Shown here: positions 17,251 through 26,226 of the stretch, one piece after another | Position numbering within the stretch: position 1 is the first letter of the stretch | Layout: every line of letters begins with the position of its first letter | Origin: UMGS1766 sp963597355 | GTDB lineage: Bacteria; Bacillota; Clostridia; Oscillospirales; Oscillospiraceae | Length of the DNA: 64,000 nucleotides | Reading direction: 5' to 3' | Assembly: GCA_963597355.1 (NCBI GenBank) | Contig: CAVBPR010000019.1 | Span: 62,001 to 126,000, forward strand | Notes under the pieces: model-generated | The model's database searches: none | Told to the model about the DNA's origin: nothing | The model's input: the letters and a program-made list of their open reading frames with translations, nothing else | Translations under genes and position numbers: made by a program

Positions 17251-17738
17251 CGGCAGAGCAATACCGCCGCCTGTCCGCCCCGTTTCGCAAAGAGAGTCGG
17301 AAAAAGGCACTGCTGGCAGTCAACCGGTGCCTGACTTATGGCTGTTATGCCGCGTATCCGCTGCTGCTGGCAGCGCTGGCGGTGCAGCGGGACGGGCGGT
17401 TCTGGCGGGCACTGCTGGTGCCGGGAGTTTCCTTTCTGCTGGTGTCGCTGGTGCGGCGGTGGATCAATGCGCCCCGTCCCTATGAGCAGCTGGCAATCCA
17501 GCCGCTGATTCAGAAAGACACCCGGGGCAAGAGTCTGCCCAGCCGCCATGTGTTTTCCATGTTCGTCATTGCTATGACGTTTTTATGGATTCTGCCGCCC
17601 CTGGGCGTTGTTCTGCTGGTTTGCGGCGGAGTGCTGGCGGCAGTGCGGGTCATCGGCGGAGTGCATTTCCTGCGGGATGTGCTGGCGGGAGCCGCCGCCG
17701 GGGCTGTGGCAGGAATCCTTGGTTTTTATGTGCTTTAA
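17247..17738 (+). CDS. PAP2-family membrane phosphatase
   Basis: A 163-residue integral membrane protein. Motif 1 is degenerate (RRWINAPRP); motif 2, PSRH, lies near residue 98; motif 3 is RVIGGVHFLRD near residue 134. Together they make a PAP2 acid phosphatase active site. Four or five hydrophobic segments alternate with these motifs. Family members dephosphorylate lipid phosphates such as phosphatidic acid or undecaprenyl pyrophosphate, or related substrates. The start overlaps the HD-gene stop by four bases. No own promoter is evident. Confidence 0.85.
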   Translation: MTAEQYRRLSAPFRKESRKKALLAVNRCLTYGCYAAYPLLLAALAVQRDGRFWRALLVPGVSFLLVSLVRRWINAPRPYEQLAIQPLIQKDTRGKSLPSRHVFSMFVIAMTFLWILPPLGVVLLVCGGVLAAVRVIGGVHFLRDVLAGAAAGAVAGILGFYVL

Positions 17739-17798
17739 GCGCCTGTTCCGTGTCTCTGGTTCAGAGAAACGGAAGGGCGGAAGAGGGAGGGTGTTCCT

Positions 17799-18074
17799 AT
17801 GAGACAATGTATGGACGCAGAGAATCTGCATCGGCGGTTGAAGAAAATCATCGGTCAGGTGCAGGCCATCGACCGGATGGTGGAGGAAGATGTGCCCTGT
17901 GAGGACATTCTGGCCCAGATCAATGCGGCCAAATCGGCGCTGAACGGCTGCGGCAAGGTGGTGCTGGAAGGGCATATTCGCCACTGTGTCCGGGACGGCA
18001 TTCAGCATGGGGATGCGGACAAAACCATCGAAAGCTTCACTAAAGCAGTGGAGCGCTTTGCCAATATGCAGTGA
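17799..18074 (+). CDS. csoR: CsoR-family metal-sensing repressor, Cu(I)-type ligand set
   Basis: A 91-residue all-helical DUF156 repressor. The metal ligands C34, H59 and C63 have exactly the spacing of the Bacillus subtilis Cu(I) sensor CsoR (C45-H70-C74: 25 and 4 residues). FrmR lacks the last Cys, and CstR has Cys at the middle position. The N-terminal helix carries RRLKKIIGQVQAIDRM, the family hallmark. GGGAGGG lies about 8 bases upstream of the ATG. Two CsoR-like operators are found 25 kb away in the promoter of the P-type ATPase at 40785-42650, a likely target. The gene is followed by a terminator and then an IS remnant. Confidence 0.85.
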   Translation: MRQCMDAENLHRRLKKIIGQVQAIDRMVEEDVPCEDILAQINAAKSALNGCGKVVLEGHIRHCVRDGIQHGDADKTIESFTKAVERFANMQ

Positions 18075-18082
18075 GGCGTCGG

Positions 18083-18110
18083 AAACTTTGGCCTGCGCCC
18101 AAAGTTTTTC
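18083..18110 (+). terminator. Terminator after csoR
   Basis: AAACTTTGG pairs with CCCAAAGTTT, followed by TTC; short but well placed. Confidence 0.6.
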
Positions 18111-18167
18111 GGAGACAACAGCCGGTAGGATCGCTCCGGCTTCATCCTTAAACAGCACCTATCCCTC

Positions 18168-18615
18168 TGAACTGCCCCAGATTGCACGGACAGCACAAAA
18201 AAGACCCCTGAGTAGAAAATATTGAGTTTTAATTGGAGTGGCGTAGCGTCAGCGGTGCCACTCCGCTTTTTAACTGGATGTGCTGGTAGTTATAGAAGTA
18301 GATGAAGTTATCAATCAAAGTCCTAGCTTCATCGAAGGTAGCAGGAAGATGTCTGTAGATACATTCCGTCTTGAGAATCGAGAAAAAGTTTTCCGCCATA
18401 GCATTGTCATAGCAGTTTCCGCGCCTCGACATAGACGGAGTTATCCCATATTCTTTAATTAGGTCAAAGTATGCTTGAGAGATGTACTAACTCCCTTGGT
18501 CGCTGTGGAACTGCAACTCCGCAGTGACTTTCTTTTCCTTTTGCATGGCAAGCCGGATAGTGTTCAGCACGAGGTTGGCCGTTTGTGCTGTTCCTGTTAT
18601 GTATGCAACGATGCT
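18168..18615 (-). mobile_element. Truncated IS3-family insertion sequence (copy A)
   Basis: The element's right terminal end (TGAACTGCCCCAGATTG, read inward on the plus strand from 18168) is present, but the left two thirds are missing beyond about 18615. The sequence is about 95% like the copy at 58704-59612 by eye, including a shared TAG in orfB. The left boundary abuts the 3' end of an unrelated gene (18616-18672), so deletion or insertion broke that gene. Confidence 0.85.
18229..18612 (-). pseudogene. IS3-family transposase orfB fragment
   Basis: The minus strand reads SIVAYITGTAQTANLVLNT, then HSDQGS followed by an in-frame TAG where relatives have CAG (Gln), then YISQAYFDLIKEYGITPSMS and on to a stop at 18229. 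The part from 18432 to 18229 is an open 67-residue frame with NAMAENFFSILKTE, the region of the third catalytic residue of the DDE integrase core. The first catalytic Asp region is missing. It is non-functional. Confidence 0.85.
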
Positions 18616-18672
18616 ATACAGACCGAGCACATCCTGCAGATCATCCAGGACATCACCGGATCAACCCCATAA
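18616..18672 (+). pseudogene. 3' remnant of an unidentified gene cut by the IS element
   Basis: Right of the IS junction, a short plus-strand frame reads QTEHILQIIQDITGSTP and stops at 18670-18672. The codons (CAG, GAG, CTG, ATC) are those of the local highly biased genes, so I read it as the last ~18 codons of a real gene whose body was lost. I cannot name it. Confidence 0.45.
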
Positions 18673-18709
18673 AAAATTGCGCCGAACCCATTTTCACCGG
18701 GTTCGGCGC
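18671..18709 (-). terminator. Terminator after the 135-aa protein gene
   Basis: On the minus strand, GCGCCGAACCC and GGGTTCGGCGC (18679-18709) form a stem followed by AATTTTTT. It can also serve the broken plus-strand gene. Confidence 0.8.
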
Positions 18710-18714
18710 TTTCA

Positions 18715-19122
18715 TTATCGTTTCTGTTCGCGATACCATTTTTCAAACCCCTCCAGCGTCAGCCGGTCATTGAGGTTTTCGATGGGACGAGAGGCAGAGG
18801 CAATGATCTGAGCGCAGGTTTTCTTTTTTCGCAGCTGGTCAAAGGTCGGGCCAAGGGGATCACCATATTTTTTTGCTGTGGCGGCGTAGATATACTCCCG
18901 AAACAGGGGCGGAGCTGCCAGTTTGTATTGCCGCCCCAGTGCCCGGCGCTCTGCGTGGAGGATTCGTGCCGCCTGCTCCTCGGTTTTTCCGGCGGCCAGC
19001 AGTTTCTGGGCCAACGGCTGCAGCGCTGCCACCCGCTGTTCATACTCTTTCCGCAGGGGGCTGTCCTTTAAGCCCAATTCCCGGATGAGCTTTACCTCCC
19101 GCTGAAATTCCTCCCCCTTCAT
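18715..19122 (-). CDS. Unknown 135-aa protein
   Basis: A charged, mostly helical protein of 135 residues with no signal peptide and no recognised motif. It begins MKGEEFQREVKLIRELGLK and contains an Ala/Leu-rich helical stretch (LQPLAQKLLAAGKTEEQAA). It overlaps the upstream thioesterase gene by four bases, so the two are translated together, and it ends before a strong terminator. The pairing suggests a shared role, but the function is unknown. Confidence 0.75.
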   Translation of the reverse strand: MKGEEFQREVKLIRELGLKDSPLRKEYEQRVAALQPLAQKLLAAGKTEEQAARILHAERRALGRQYKLAAPPLFREYIYAATAKKYGDPLGPTFDQLRKKKTCAQIIASASRPIENLNDRLTLEGFEKWYREQKR

Positions 19123-19604
19123 TCCTTCGGCTTCGGTGCAAAGTAGATGCCCACGGCAGTGCAGGCGGGACTGTCCTTCATGCCTTCGCTCCAGGCCGTG
19201 GCGGTCAGATCCAGTTTCACTCCATCCGTCCCCATCAGGCGGGTTTTGATATAGAGTTTCTTGTCAATGGGAATGGGGCGCAGCAGGGAAAGCTGCATGG
19301 TGACCGTGGGCGTCATGGGGAGGTTGGCGATATACAGCCCCAGAAAACCCATCGTCTCGTCCAGCGCCACAGAAAAGGCGCCGTTGCTCATTCCACCGGT
19401 GCGGTCAGCCATCCACGGGGTGGGAGTCAGCACGGTGGTCAGGGTCTTTTTTTCATAGTTCACTTCATGGATATACAGCGGAATCCGCTCTGCAATCGTG
19501 CCGGTTAAGTCCTCGCGAAAATACCGGGCAACCTCCTCCATATACTCCTGCATTCCCTTTTGGGAATGATAATCCGGATGATCCAACTTCATTTCAGCCG
19601 CCAT
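19119..19604 (-). CDS. Hotdog-fold thioesterase (PaaI-like)
   Basis: A 161-residue protein with a hotdog-fold acyl-CoA thioesterase pattern: GGMSNGAFSVALDETMGFLG is the central helix with the catalytic acidic residue, and TVTMQLSLLRPIP is the following strand. The family cleaves acyl-CoA or acyl-protein thioesters; the substrate is not clear. I use the ATG at 19604 because the ATG at 19619 forms part of the GGAGGAA ribosome site. It sits upstream of the 135-aa gene in a two-gene unit. Confidence 0.8.
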   Translation of the reverse strand: MAAEMKLDHPDYHSQKGMQEYMEEVARYFREDLTGTIAERIPLYIHEVNYEKKTLTTVLTPTPWMADRTGGMSNGAFSVALDETMGFLGLYIANLPMTPTVTMQLSLLRPIPIDKKLYIKTRLMGTDGVKLDLTATAWSEGMKDSPACTAVGIYFAPKPKE

Positions 19605-19794
19605 AATCGGTTCCTCCATTTTTCAGGAAACAGCCCGTCTGCCCCAGGGGTTTTCCGCCGCTGTTTCCCATTTTATTTGCGATTATTATAGCATATTCTG
19701 CCCCAATAGAAAAGTCAGCCGCCCCTGCTGAATTTTTCTTACCGTTCGTTCTGCTTTTTTTACAGCCTGTTCACAGTTCTGTGATAGAATAACC

Positions 19795-19822
19795 TTGTGA
19801 ATTCAAGAAAATCTGTTATAAT
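19795..19822 (+). promoter_or_regulatory. Promoter of the dehydratase-activase genes
   Basis: TTGTGA (19795-19800) and TATAAT (19817-19822) are 16 bp apart, about 35 bp before the start codon. Confidence 0.65.
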
Positions 19823-19857
19823 GTAGTCTGTATTATTATGAGATAAGGTGGACACTT

Positions 19858-22806
19858 ATGAGCCTTCGAATTGGTATCGACATCGGTTCCACCACCGTGA
19901 AGGTGGTTGTTCTCGATGAACAGAACAAGCTGTTGTTCCGCTCCTATGAGCGTCATTTTTCCAAGGTGCGGGAAAAGGCCTGCGAGGTCTTGCACTCCAT
20001 CGCACCGACCTACTCCGGTCAGGATGTCCGGCTGGTCATCACCGGCTCTGCCGGCCTGGGCGTGGCAAAAGCCAGCGGCGTGGACTTTGTGCAGGAAGTA
20101 TATGCCACGGCTGCGGCGGTGAATGAATACATCCCGGACACCGACGCCGTTATTGAATTGGGCGGCGAGGACGCAAAGATTATTTTCTTCGGCGGCGCAC
20201 TGGAGGAACGGATGAACGGTTCCTGCGCCGGCGGCACCGGTGCCTTCATCGACCAGATGGCAACCCTGATGAACGTCACCGCTGACGAACTGGACGCCCT
20301 CGCCCTCAAGCACGAGAAAATCTATCCCATTGCCTCCCGCTGCGGCGTGTTCGCAAAGAGCGACATTCAGCCCATTCTGAATCAGGGCGGACGCAAGGAG
20401 GACGTGGCCGCCTCCATCTTCCAGGCCGTGGTGGATCAGACCATCGCCGGACTGACTCAGGGCCGGGAGCTGAAGGGCAAGATCGTGTTTTTAGGCGGCC
20501 CGCTTCACTTCCTGCAGGGACTGCGGGAACGGTTTGTAGAAACTCTGGCACTGGACAGCGAGCACGCCATCTTCCCGGAAGACGGCGACTGCTTTGCCGC
20601 CATCGGCGCCGCCCTCTGCGCCACGGATTACAAGGCCATGCCCTTTGACGAGGTACTGCGCCTGCTGGAGGAGAGCCGGGAGGCTACCACCCTGGTAAAC
20701 ACCGCTCCCCAACTGTTCCGGGATCAGGAGGAGTACGACGCCTTCTGCGCCCGCCACAATGCCAGCCATCCCCCTGTGGTGGACGCCGCCACCTACACCG
20801 GTGATGCATATCTGGGCATCGACGCCGGCAGCACCACCACGAAACTGGCGCTGATCGCTCCGGACGGTGGACTGCTGTATACCTACTACCACTCCAACCA
20901 GGGCAACCCGGTGGCCATTGTCAAAGAGCAGCTGGAGCAGATCTACGCTCTCTGCGGCGACCGGATCACCATCAAGGGCAGCGCCGTCACCGGTTACGGT
21001 GAAGACCTGATCAAAAACGCCTTCCGCTGTGACCTCGGTCTGGTGGAAACCGTTGCCCATCTGAACGCCGCCAAGCATTTCAACCCCGATGTGGACTTCA
21101 TCATCGACATCGGCGGTCAGGACATGAAGTGCTTTAAAATCCGCAACGGCACGGTGGACTCCATCATGCTCAACGAGGCATGTTCCTCCGGCTGCGGTTC
21201 CTTTATCGAAACCTTCGCCCGGGCACTGGGCTATGAAATCGCTGACTTTGCCAAAATCGGTCTGTTCACCGAAAAGCCGGTGAACCTTGGCTCCCGCTGC
21301 ACGGTGTTTATGAACTCCTCCGTGAAGCAGGCGCAAAAGGACGGCGCCAGCGTGGAGGACATCTCCGCCGGTCTGGCCATCTCCGTGGTGAAGAACGCCA
21401 TCTATAAGGTGCTGCGTATGTCCTCGGCCGATGAGCTGGGTCAGCACATTGTCGTGCAGGGCGGCACTTTCTATAACGACGCTGTGCTCCGTGCCTTTGA
21501 GCAGGAGCTGGGCCGCAACGTCACCCGTCCTACCATTTCCGGCATTATGGGTGCTTTTGGTGCGGCACTGGCCGCAAAGGACCTGGCGCTGGACAAGAGC
21601 ACCATCCTCTCCGCAGAGGAATTGAAGTCCTTCCAGCACTCCGCCAAACCCATCACCTGCAACGGCTGCACCAACCACTGCAGCCTGACCATCAACCAGT
21701 TTGACGGCGGCCGCCGCTTCATCTCCGGCAACCGCTGTTCCAAGCCTCTGGGTGGAAAAAAGGAACAGCAGCCCGACCTGATGAAGTACAAATACGACAA
21801 ACTCCGCGCCATGCAGGGCAGGGGAGAGGGCACTGGCGCCCGGGGCAGAATCGGCATTCCCTTCGCCCTGAACATGTACGAAAACCTCCCCTTCTGGTTC
21901 GCCTTTTTCACCAAGCTGAACTTTGAGGTGGTACTCTCTCCCGAGTCCAGCCGCCAGCTGTACATCAAGGGACAGCGCACCATTCCCTCGGACACCGTCT
22001 GTTATCCCGCCAAGCTGGTGCACGGCCATGTGCTCAGCCTGCTGGAGCAGGGAGTTGACGCCATTTTCTACCCCTGCATGAGCTATAACTTCGACGAGCA
22101 CATCAGCGACAATAACTACAACTGCCCGGTCGTGGCCTACTACCCGGATCTGATTGCCGCCAACATTCCCGCTCTGGAGGGACATCACTTCATTCACGAG
22201 TATTTCGGTCTGCATCGTCCGAAGGACTTTGAAAAGCGCGCCGGAGTCTATTTTGCCGATGCGTTCTCCATTCCGAAAAAGGAAACCGTTGCCGCCGCCC
22301 GCGCCGCTTATCAGGCCTACTCTGCCTACGAGGCAGATCTCCGCAAGACCGCTCAGGAATACATCGACTATGCCCGCGCCAACGACCACCCCATCATGGT
22401 GGTGGCCGGCCGCCCCTACCACATGGATCCGGAGATCAACCACGGAATCAACGACCTGATCACCGGCTTCGGCTTTGTTCTCATCACTGAGGACAGCGTG
22501 GCATGGAAAATGGACAAGCAGCCCCGCACCGTTCTGAACCAGTGGACCTATCACGCCAGAATGTACAACGCCGCCCGCTATGTCTGCACTCAGGAGGACA
22601 TGGAGCTGATCCAGCTGGTCAGCTTCGGCTGTGGCGTGGACGCCATCACCGGCGACGAAATGCGCACCATTCTGGAAGAAGGCGGCAAGCTGTATACCCA
22701 GCTGAAAATCGACGACATCTCCAACCTCGGCGCAGTGAAGATCCGAATTCGCTCCCTGATCGCCGCCATTGAGGAGAGGAAAAAAAGAGGTTTGACCCAT
22801 GGCTGA
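19858..22806 (+). CDS. Acyl-CoA dehydratase activase-related protein, N-terminal and middle parts
   Basis: A 982-residue protein with two BadF/BcrA-type ASKHA ATPase domains. The first starts LRIGIDIGSTTVKVV (about residues 3-250) and the second LGIDAGSTTTKLALI (about 318-575). GSCAGGTGAF and EACSSGCGSF are their [4Fe-4S]/adenosine-loop blocks. A cysteine cluster CNGCTNHCSL and a DUF2229 region (about 665-880) follow. Family members hydrolyse ATP to reduce 2-hydroxyacyl-CoA dehydratases, but these large forms are of uncertain function. Homologues are often single polypeptides of ~1400 residues; here the rest is the next gene, overlapping by 8 bases. Confidence 0.88.
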   Translation: MSLRIGIDIGSTTVKVVVLDEQNKLLFRSYERHFSKVREKACEVLHSIAPTYSGQDVRLVITGSAGLGVAKASGVDFVQEVYATAAAVNEYIPDTDAVIELGGEDAKIIFFGGALEERMNGSCAGGTGAFIDQMATLMNVTADELDALALKHEKIYPIASRCGVFAKSDIQPILNQGGRKEDVAASIFQAVVDQTIAGLTQGRELKGKIVFLGGPLHFLQGLRERFVETLALDSEHAIFPEDGDCFAAIGAALCATDYKAMPFDEVLRLLEESREATTLVNTAPQLFRDQEEYDAFCARHNASHPPVVDAATYTGDAYLGIDAGSTTTKLALIAPDGGLLYTYYHSNQGNPVAIVKEQLEQIYALCGDRITIKGSAVTGYGEDLIKNAFRCDLGLVETVAHLNAAKHFNPDVDFIIDIGGQDMKCFKIRNGTVDSIMLNEACSSGCGSFIETFARALGYEIADFAKIGLFTEKPVNLGSRCTVFMNSSVKQAQKDGASVEDISAGLAISVVKNAIYKVLRMSSADELGQHIVVQGGTFYNDAVLRAFEQELGRNVTRPTISGIMGAFGAALAAKDLALDKSTILSAEELKSFQHSAKPITCNGCTNHCSLTINQFDGGRRFISGNRCSKPLGGKKEQQPDLMKYKYDKLRAMQGRGEGTGARGRIGIPFALNMYENLPFWFAFFTKLNFEVVLSPESSRQLYIKGQRTIPSDTVCYPAKLVHGHVLSLLEQGVDAIFYPCMSYNFDEHISDNNYNCPVVAYYPDLIAANIPALEGHHFIHEYFGLHRPKDFEKRAGVYFADAFSIPKKETVAAARAAYQAYSAYEADLRKTAQEYIDYARANDHPIMVVAGRPYHMDPEINHGINDLITGFGFVLITEDSVAWKMDKQPRTVLNQWTYHARMYNAARYVCTQEDMELIQLVSFGCGVDAITGDEMRTILEEGGKLYTQLKIDDISNLGAVKIRIRSLIAAIEERKKRGLTHG

Positions 22807-24088
22807 ATTAGTTTATGACAACACAGGCCGCCTTCTCTTCACCAAGGAGATGAAGGAGGAATATACCATCCTGATGCCCCAGATGCTGCCCATCCACTTC
22901 GGCATGTTCCGCAAGATGCTGGAGCTGGAGGGCTATCATGTGGATCAGCTGAACAACGATGGCCGGGCCGTAGTGGACGAGGGCTTGAAGTTTGTCCACA
23001 ACGACACCTGCTATCCCGCCCTGCTGGTCATCGGGCAGTTCATCGACGCCATTAAAAACGGCGGCTACGATCCCCACAAGGTCGCCCTGTTCATCACCCA
23101 GACCGGCGGCGGCTGCCGCGCCAGCAACTACATTCACCTGCTCCGCAAGGCACTGAAAAAAGCTGGCATGGAGTACATCCCCGTTATTTCCGTTTCCTTC
23201 GGTCTGGAGAAAAACCCCGGCTTTTCCCTGACCATTCCCCTGATTCGCAAACTGATTTACGCCATGATGTATGGTGATCTGATCATGAACGTTGCCAACC
23301 AGGTGCGCCCCTATGAGAACAATCCCGGCGACACAGACAAGATGGTGGACTTCTGGTGCAGCAAGCTTATTGACCGCTTCACCGCCGGAAAGGGCATGAA
23401 CCGGAAGCAGATGCGGGCCGGATTTGACGAAATCTGCAACGACTTCAAAACCATTCCCTACACCCCCGCCGAAAAAGTCCGGGTTGGCGTGGTCGGCGAA
23501 ATCTACGTCAAGTTCTCCTCCCTGGGCAACAACCATCTGGAGCAATTCCTGCTCTCGGAAGGCGCAGAACCGGTGGTGCCCGGTTTGACGGACTTTATGA
23601 TTTTCAAGATCTACAACCGGGTGGTAGACGTGAATATTTACGGCGGAAGCCTGCTGAAGAAAAAAGGCTGCCAATTTTTCATGGGCTACATTGAAAAATG
23701 CCAGCATGACATGATCGACGCTTTGAACGCCTCCGGTCGCTTCCGCGCCCCAGGAGACTTTGCCGACCTGCAGCGGCTGGTAAAGGGCTATCTGGGGGAT
23801 GGCTGCAAAATGGGCGAGGGCTGGCTGCTCACCGCTGAAATGCTGGAGCTGATCCATTCCGGAACAAATAACATTGTCTGCGCTCAGCCCTTTGGCTGCC
23901 TGCCCAACCACATTGTCGGCAAGGGCATGATCCGGGCGCTGAAGGACAACTACCCCAACTCCAACATTGTCGCCATCGACTACGACCCCTCCGCTACCGC
24001 CATCAACCAGGAAAACCGCATCAAGTTGATGCTGGCCAACGCAAAAGGCATGGCCGCAAAGGCGAAAAAAGAAGAATCCATTTCATAA
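22799..24088 (+). CDS. Acyl-CoA dehydratase activase-related protein, C-terminal part (split gene)
   Basis: A 429-residue protein matching the C-terminal third of the large activase/2-hydroxyglutaryl-CoA dehydratase-like proteins. It has cysteine-containing blocks NDTCYPALLVIGQF and TGGGCRASNYIHLLRKAL and a late CAQPFGCLPNHIVGKG, all plausible cluster or substrate ligands. Its start (ATG at 22799) lies inside the end of the upstream gene, in another frame, with GAGAGG upstream. This looks like fission of one ancestral gene into a two-subunit enzyme, with translation coupled by the overlap. A terminator follows. Confidence 0.85.
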   Translation: MAELVYDNTGRLLFTKEMKEEYTILMPQMLPIHFGMFRKMLELEGYHVDQLNNDGRAVVDEGLKFVHNDTCYPALLVIGQFIDAIKNGGYDPHKVALFITQTGGGCRASNYIHLLRKALKKAGMEYIPVISVSFGLEKNPGFSLTIPLIRKLIYAMMYGDLIMNVANQVRPYENNPGDTDKMVDFWCSKLIDRFTAGKGMNRKQMRAGFDEICNDFKTIPYTPAEKVRVGVVGEIYVKFSSLGNNHLEQFLLSEGAEPVVPGLTDFMIFKIYNRVVDVNIYGGSLLKKKGCQFFMGYIEKCQHDMIDALNASGRFRAPGDFADLQRLVKGYLGDGCKMGEGWLLTAEMLELIHSGTNNIVCAQPFGCLPNHIVGKGMIRALKDNYPNSNIVAIDYDPSATAINQENRIKLMLANAKGMAAKAKKEESIS

Positions 24089-24094
24089 AGCCAA

Positions 24095-24127
24095 AAACAC
24101 TCCCGCAGAAGCGGGAGTGTTTTTTAT
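24095..24127 (+). terminator. Terminator after the activase genes
   Basis: AACACTCCCGC and GCGGGAGTGTT with an AGAA loop, followed by TTTTATT. Confidence 0.9.
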
Positions 24128-24155
24128 TGCGTAAGCTCGGTCACTAACCCGGCAA

Positions 24156-24518
24156 TCACGCACCAATATCCATCTCTTTTCCGCCCGGGCGGCCGACCTT
24201 ATCCCAGATGAACCAGCCCAGCATGGGTGCGGCAAACAGGATGACGATCTCAGCAAAACGGAAAAGCGTCCAGCCGCTGAACAATCCATTCCCTACCTGA
24301 ATAACAATGTTTGCTATTACAACATAGAACATCAGGCCGGGAAATGTCCGGGTATACCCATGCACAACCGGCAGAATGAATCCGAACAGCAGACCACCTG
24401 CCAGCCAGAGCACGATCTGAACCGTTACACTCAGATGGATATATTCCACCACCATGCTCACGCCCAGCAGAACCATAAATAAGAGCAGAATAACAGCAAT
24501 ACCCCAATTTTTCTTCAT
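24156..24518 (-). CDS. Small four-helix membrane protein of unknown function
   Basis: A 120-residue hydrophobic protein, with the start placed at 24518 (MKKNWGIAVILLLFMVLL) and GGGAG about 11 bases upstream. A longer frame to 24554 adds a polar extension. Four transmembrane segments are evident (about residues 5-25, 32-52, 63-85 and 90-108), with a charged C-terminal tail. The general look is that of small putative membrane proteins beside transporters. No family is recognised. It stands alone, antisense between the activase terminator and icd. Confidence 0.7.
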   Translation of the reverse strand: MKKNWGIAVILLLFMVLLGVSMVVEYIHLSVTVQIVLWLAGGLLFGFILPVVHGYTRTFPGLMFYVVIANIVIQVGNGLFSGWTLFRFAEIVILFAAPMLGWFIWDKVGRPGGKEMDIGA

Positions 24519-24821
24519 TCTTATCCACGCTCCCTCACCAGATGATCGATTCAATTATTTGCCTTTCGTCCTTCTTTCTTACACGGCATGCAATCATTAC
24601 TTCTGCACTGGCATCACCTTCCTAACTCTATTTTTAATCTAACATCCAGAATTATCCTTGTCAATATTTTCTTGTTTTTCTGCTCTTATTTTGTATATTC
24701 TGTACATTTTCTTCCGCCTATTTTTGACAAATCCAAGAAAAACTCTCCTCTTTTCGCCCTTGTATATTTTTCTCGGCTTCGCTATAATAGAACAAATGAA
24801 ACGAAAGCAGGTGTTTCGGAT
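24519..24821 (+). promoter_or_regulatory. Intergenic region with icd promoter
   Basis: This AT-rich stretch holds no convincing gene. Near its right end TTGTAT (24760-24765) and TATAAT (24783-24788), 17 bp apart, form a promoter about 34 bp before icd. An isolated TTGACA at 24724-24729 has no matching -10. Confidence 0.6.
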
Positions 24822-26024
24822 ATGTCTTTGATTGAAATGAAAACCCCTCTGGTGGAAATGGACGGCGACGAAATGACTCGGGTGCTGTGGCAGATCATCA
24901 AAGAGGAACTGATTCTTCCCTTTGTTGACCTGAAGAGCGAATACTATGACCTGGGTCTGAAGCATCGGGACGAGACCAACGATCAGGTGACGGTAGATTC
25001 TGCCAACGCCACAAAAAAATACGGTGTGGCGGTGAAATGCGCCACCATCACCCCCAACGCCCAGCGAGTGGAGGAATACAACCTTCACAAAATGTGGCCC
25101 TCGCCCAACGGAACGATCCGCGCCATGCTGGACGGCACGGTATTCCGCGCTCCCATCGTGGTAAAGGGCATTGAACCCTGCGTGAAGAACTGGAAAAAGC
25201 CCATTACGCTGGCTCGTCATGCTTACGGCGACGTGTACAAAAACGCAGAAATGATCATTCCCGGCCCCGGTCGCGTGGAACTGGTCTACACCGCTGAGGA
25301 CGGCACGGAAGAGCGCACACTGGTGCATGATTTCACCGGTGCCGGTGTGGTGCAGGGCATGCACAATCTGGACGCTTCCATCTCCAGCTTTGCCCGCAGC
25401 TGCTTTGAGTATGCACTGGCCACCAAGCAGGATTTGTGGTTTGCCACCAAGGACACCATTTCCAAAAAATATGACCACACCTTCAAGGATATCTTTGCCG
25501 ACATCTTTGAGGCAGAATACAAGGAGAAATTTGATGCCGCCGGCATTGAATACTTCTACACCCTGATTGATGACGCCGTCGCCCGGGTTATGAAGGCAGA
25601 AGGCGGCTTCATCTGGGCCTGCAAGAACTACGATGGCGACGTTATGAGCGACATGGTCTCCTCCGCCTTCGGCTCTCTGGCCATGATGACCAGCGTTCTG
25701 GTCAGCCCCCACGGCTACTTTGAGTATGAAGCCGCTCACGGCACCGTGCAGCGCCACTACTACAAGCACCTGAAGGGAGAGGAAACCTCTACCAACTCCG
25801 TTGCTACCATCTTCGCCTGGACCGGCGCACTGCGCAAGCGGGGCGAGCTGGATGAACTGCCGGAGCTGGTGGCCTTTGCCGACCGGCTGGAGCAGGCCAC
25901 TCTGGACACCATTGCCAGCGGCAAAATGACCAAGGATCTGGCTCTGATCACCTCCATGGAGGACGTCACCGTGCTGAACAGCCGGGACTTCATCCTCGCT
26001 ATCCGGGAAAAGCTGGAGCAGTAA
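24822..26024 (+). CDS. icd: NADP-dependent isocitrate dehydrogenase (subfamily II, homodimeric type)
   Basis: It oxidatively decarboxylates isocitrate to 2-oxoglutarate. At 400 residues, with the N-terminus TPLVEMDGDEMTRVLWQIIK, it belongs to the eukaryote-like dimeric group rather than the E. coli type. The substrate region SPNGTIRAMLDGTVFRAPI and the cofactor/metal region with SDMVSSAFGSLAMM are intact, and EAAHGTVQRHY carries residues near the adenine site. The start is at 24822; a longer frame to 24588 is non-coding upstream. It supplies 2-oxoglutarate for glutamate and so for arginine synthesis. It is flanked by its own promoter and terminator. Confidence 0.95.
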   Translation: MSLIEMKTPLVEMDGDEMTRVLWQIIKEELILPFVDLKSEYYDLGLKHRDETNDQVTVDSANATKKYGVAVKCATITPNAQRVEEYNLHKMWPSPNGTIRAMLDGTVFRAPIVVKGIEPCVKNWKKPITLARHAYGDVYKNAEMIIPGPGRVELVYTAEDGTEERTLVHDFTGAGVVQGMHNLDASISSFARSCFEYALATKQDLWFATKDTISKKYDHTFKDIFADIFEAEYKEKFDAAGIEYFYTLIDDAVARVMKAEGGFIWACKNYDGDVMSDMVSSAFGSLAMMTSVLVSPHGYFEYEAAHGTVQRHYYKHLKGEETSTNSVATIFAWTGALRKRGELDELPELVAFADRLEQATLDTIASGKMTKDLALITSMEDVTVLNSRDFILAIREKLEQ

Positions 26025-26050
26025 TTTCACTCTTTTACATGGAACAATGC

Positions 26051-26082
26051 AGGAGCGCACCACAGTGATGTGGTGCGCTCCT
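26051..26082 (+). terminator. Terminator-like hairpin after icd
   Basis: AGGAGCGCACCAC pairs with GTGGTGCGCTCCT in a near-perfect stem, followed by GTTGTC. The T-tract is weak. Confidence 0.65.
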
Positions 26083-26226
26083 GTTGTCAAAAAAGCCTCG
26101 CAGAGTTTTCCCAATCCTTGCCTCTCAGCAGAATTTACTTATCTTTATGAACTTTTAAGACAATTCCCTCTGCCATCTTAATCGCAAGTGTGGTAGTATA
26201 GTTTTGTTAACATAGGAGGGATTGCT

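Noticed and set aside
18475..18672. 65-codon plus-strand frame across the IS junction
   Set aside because: Its first part is antisense to the transposase fragment; only the last ~18 codons, beyond the junction, look like real coding sequence.
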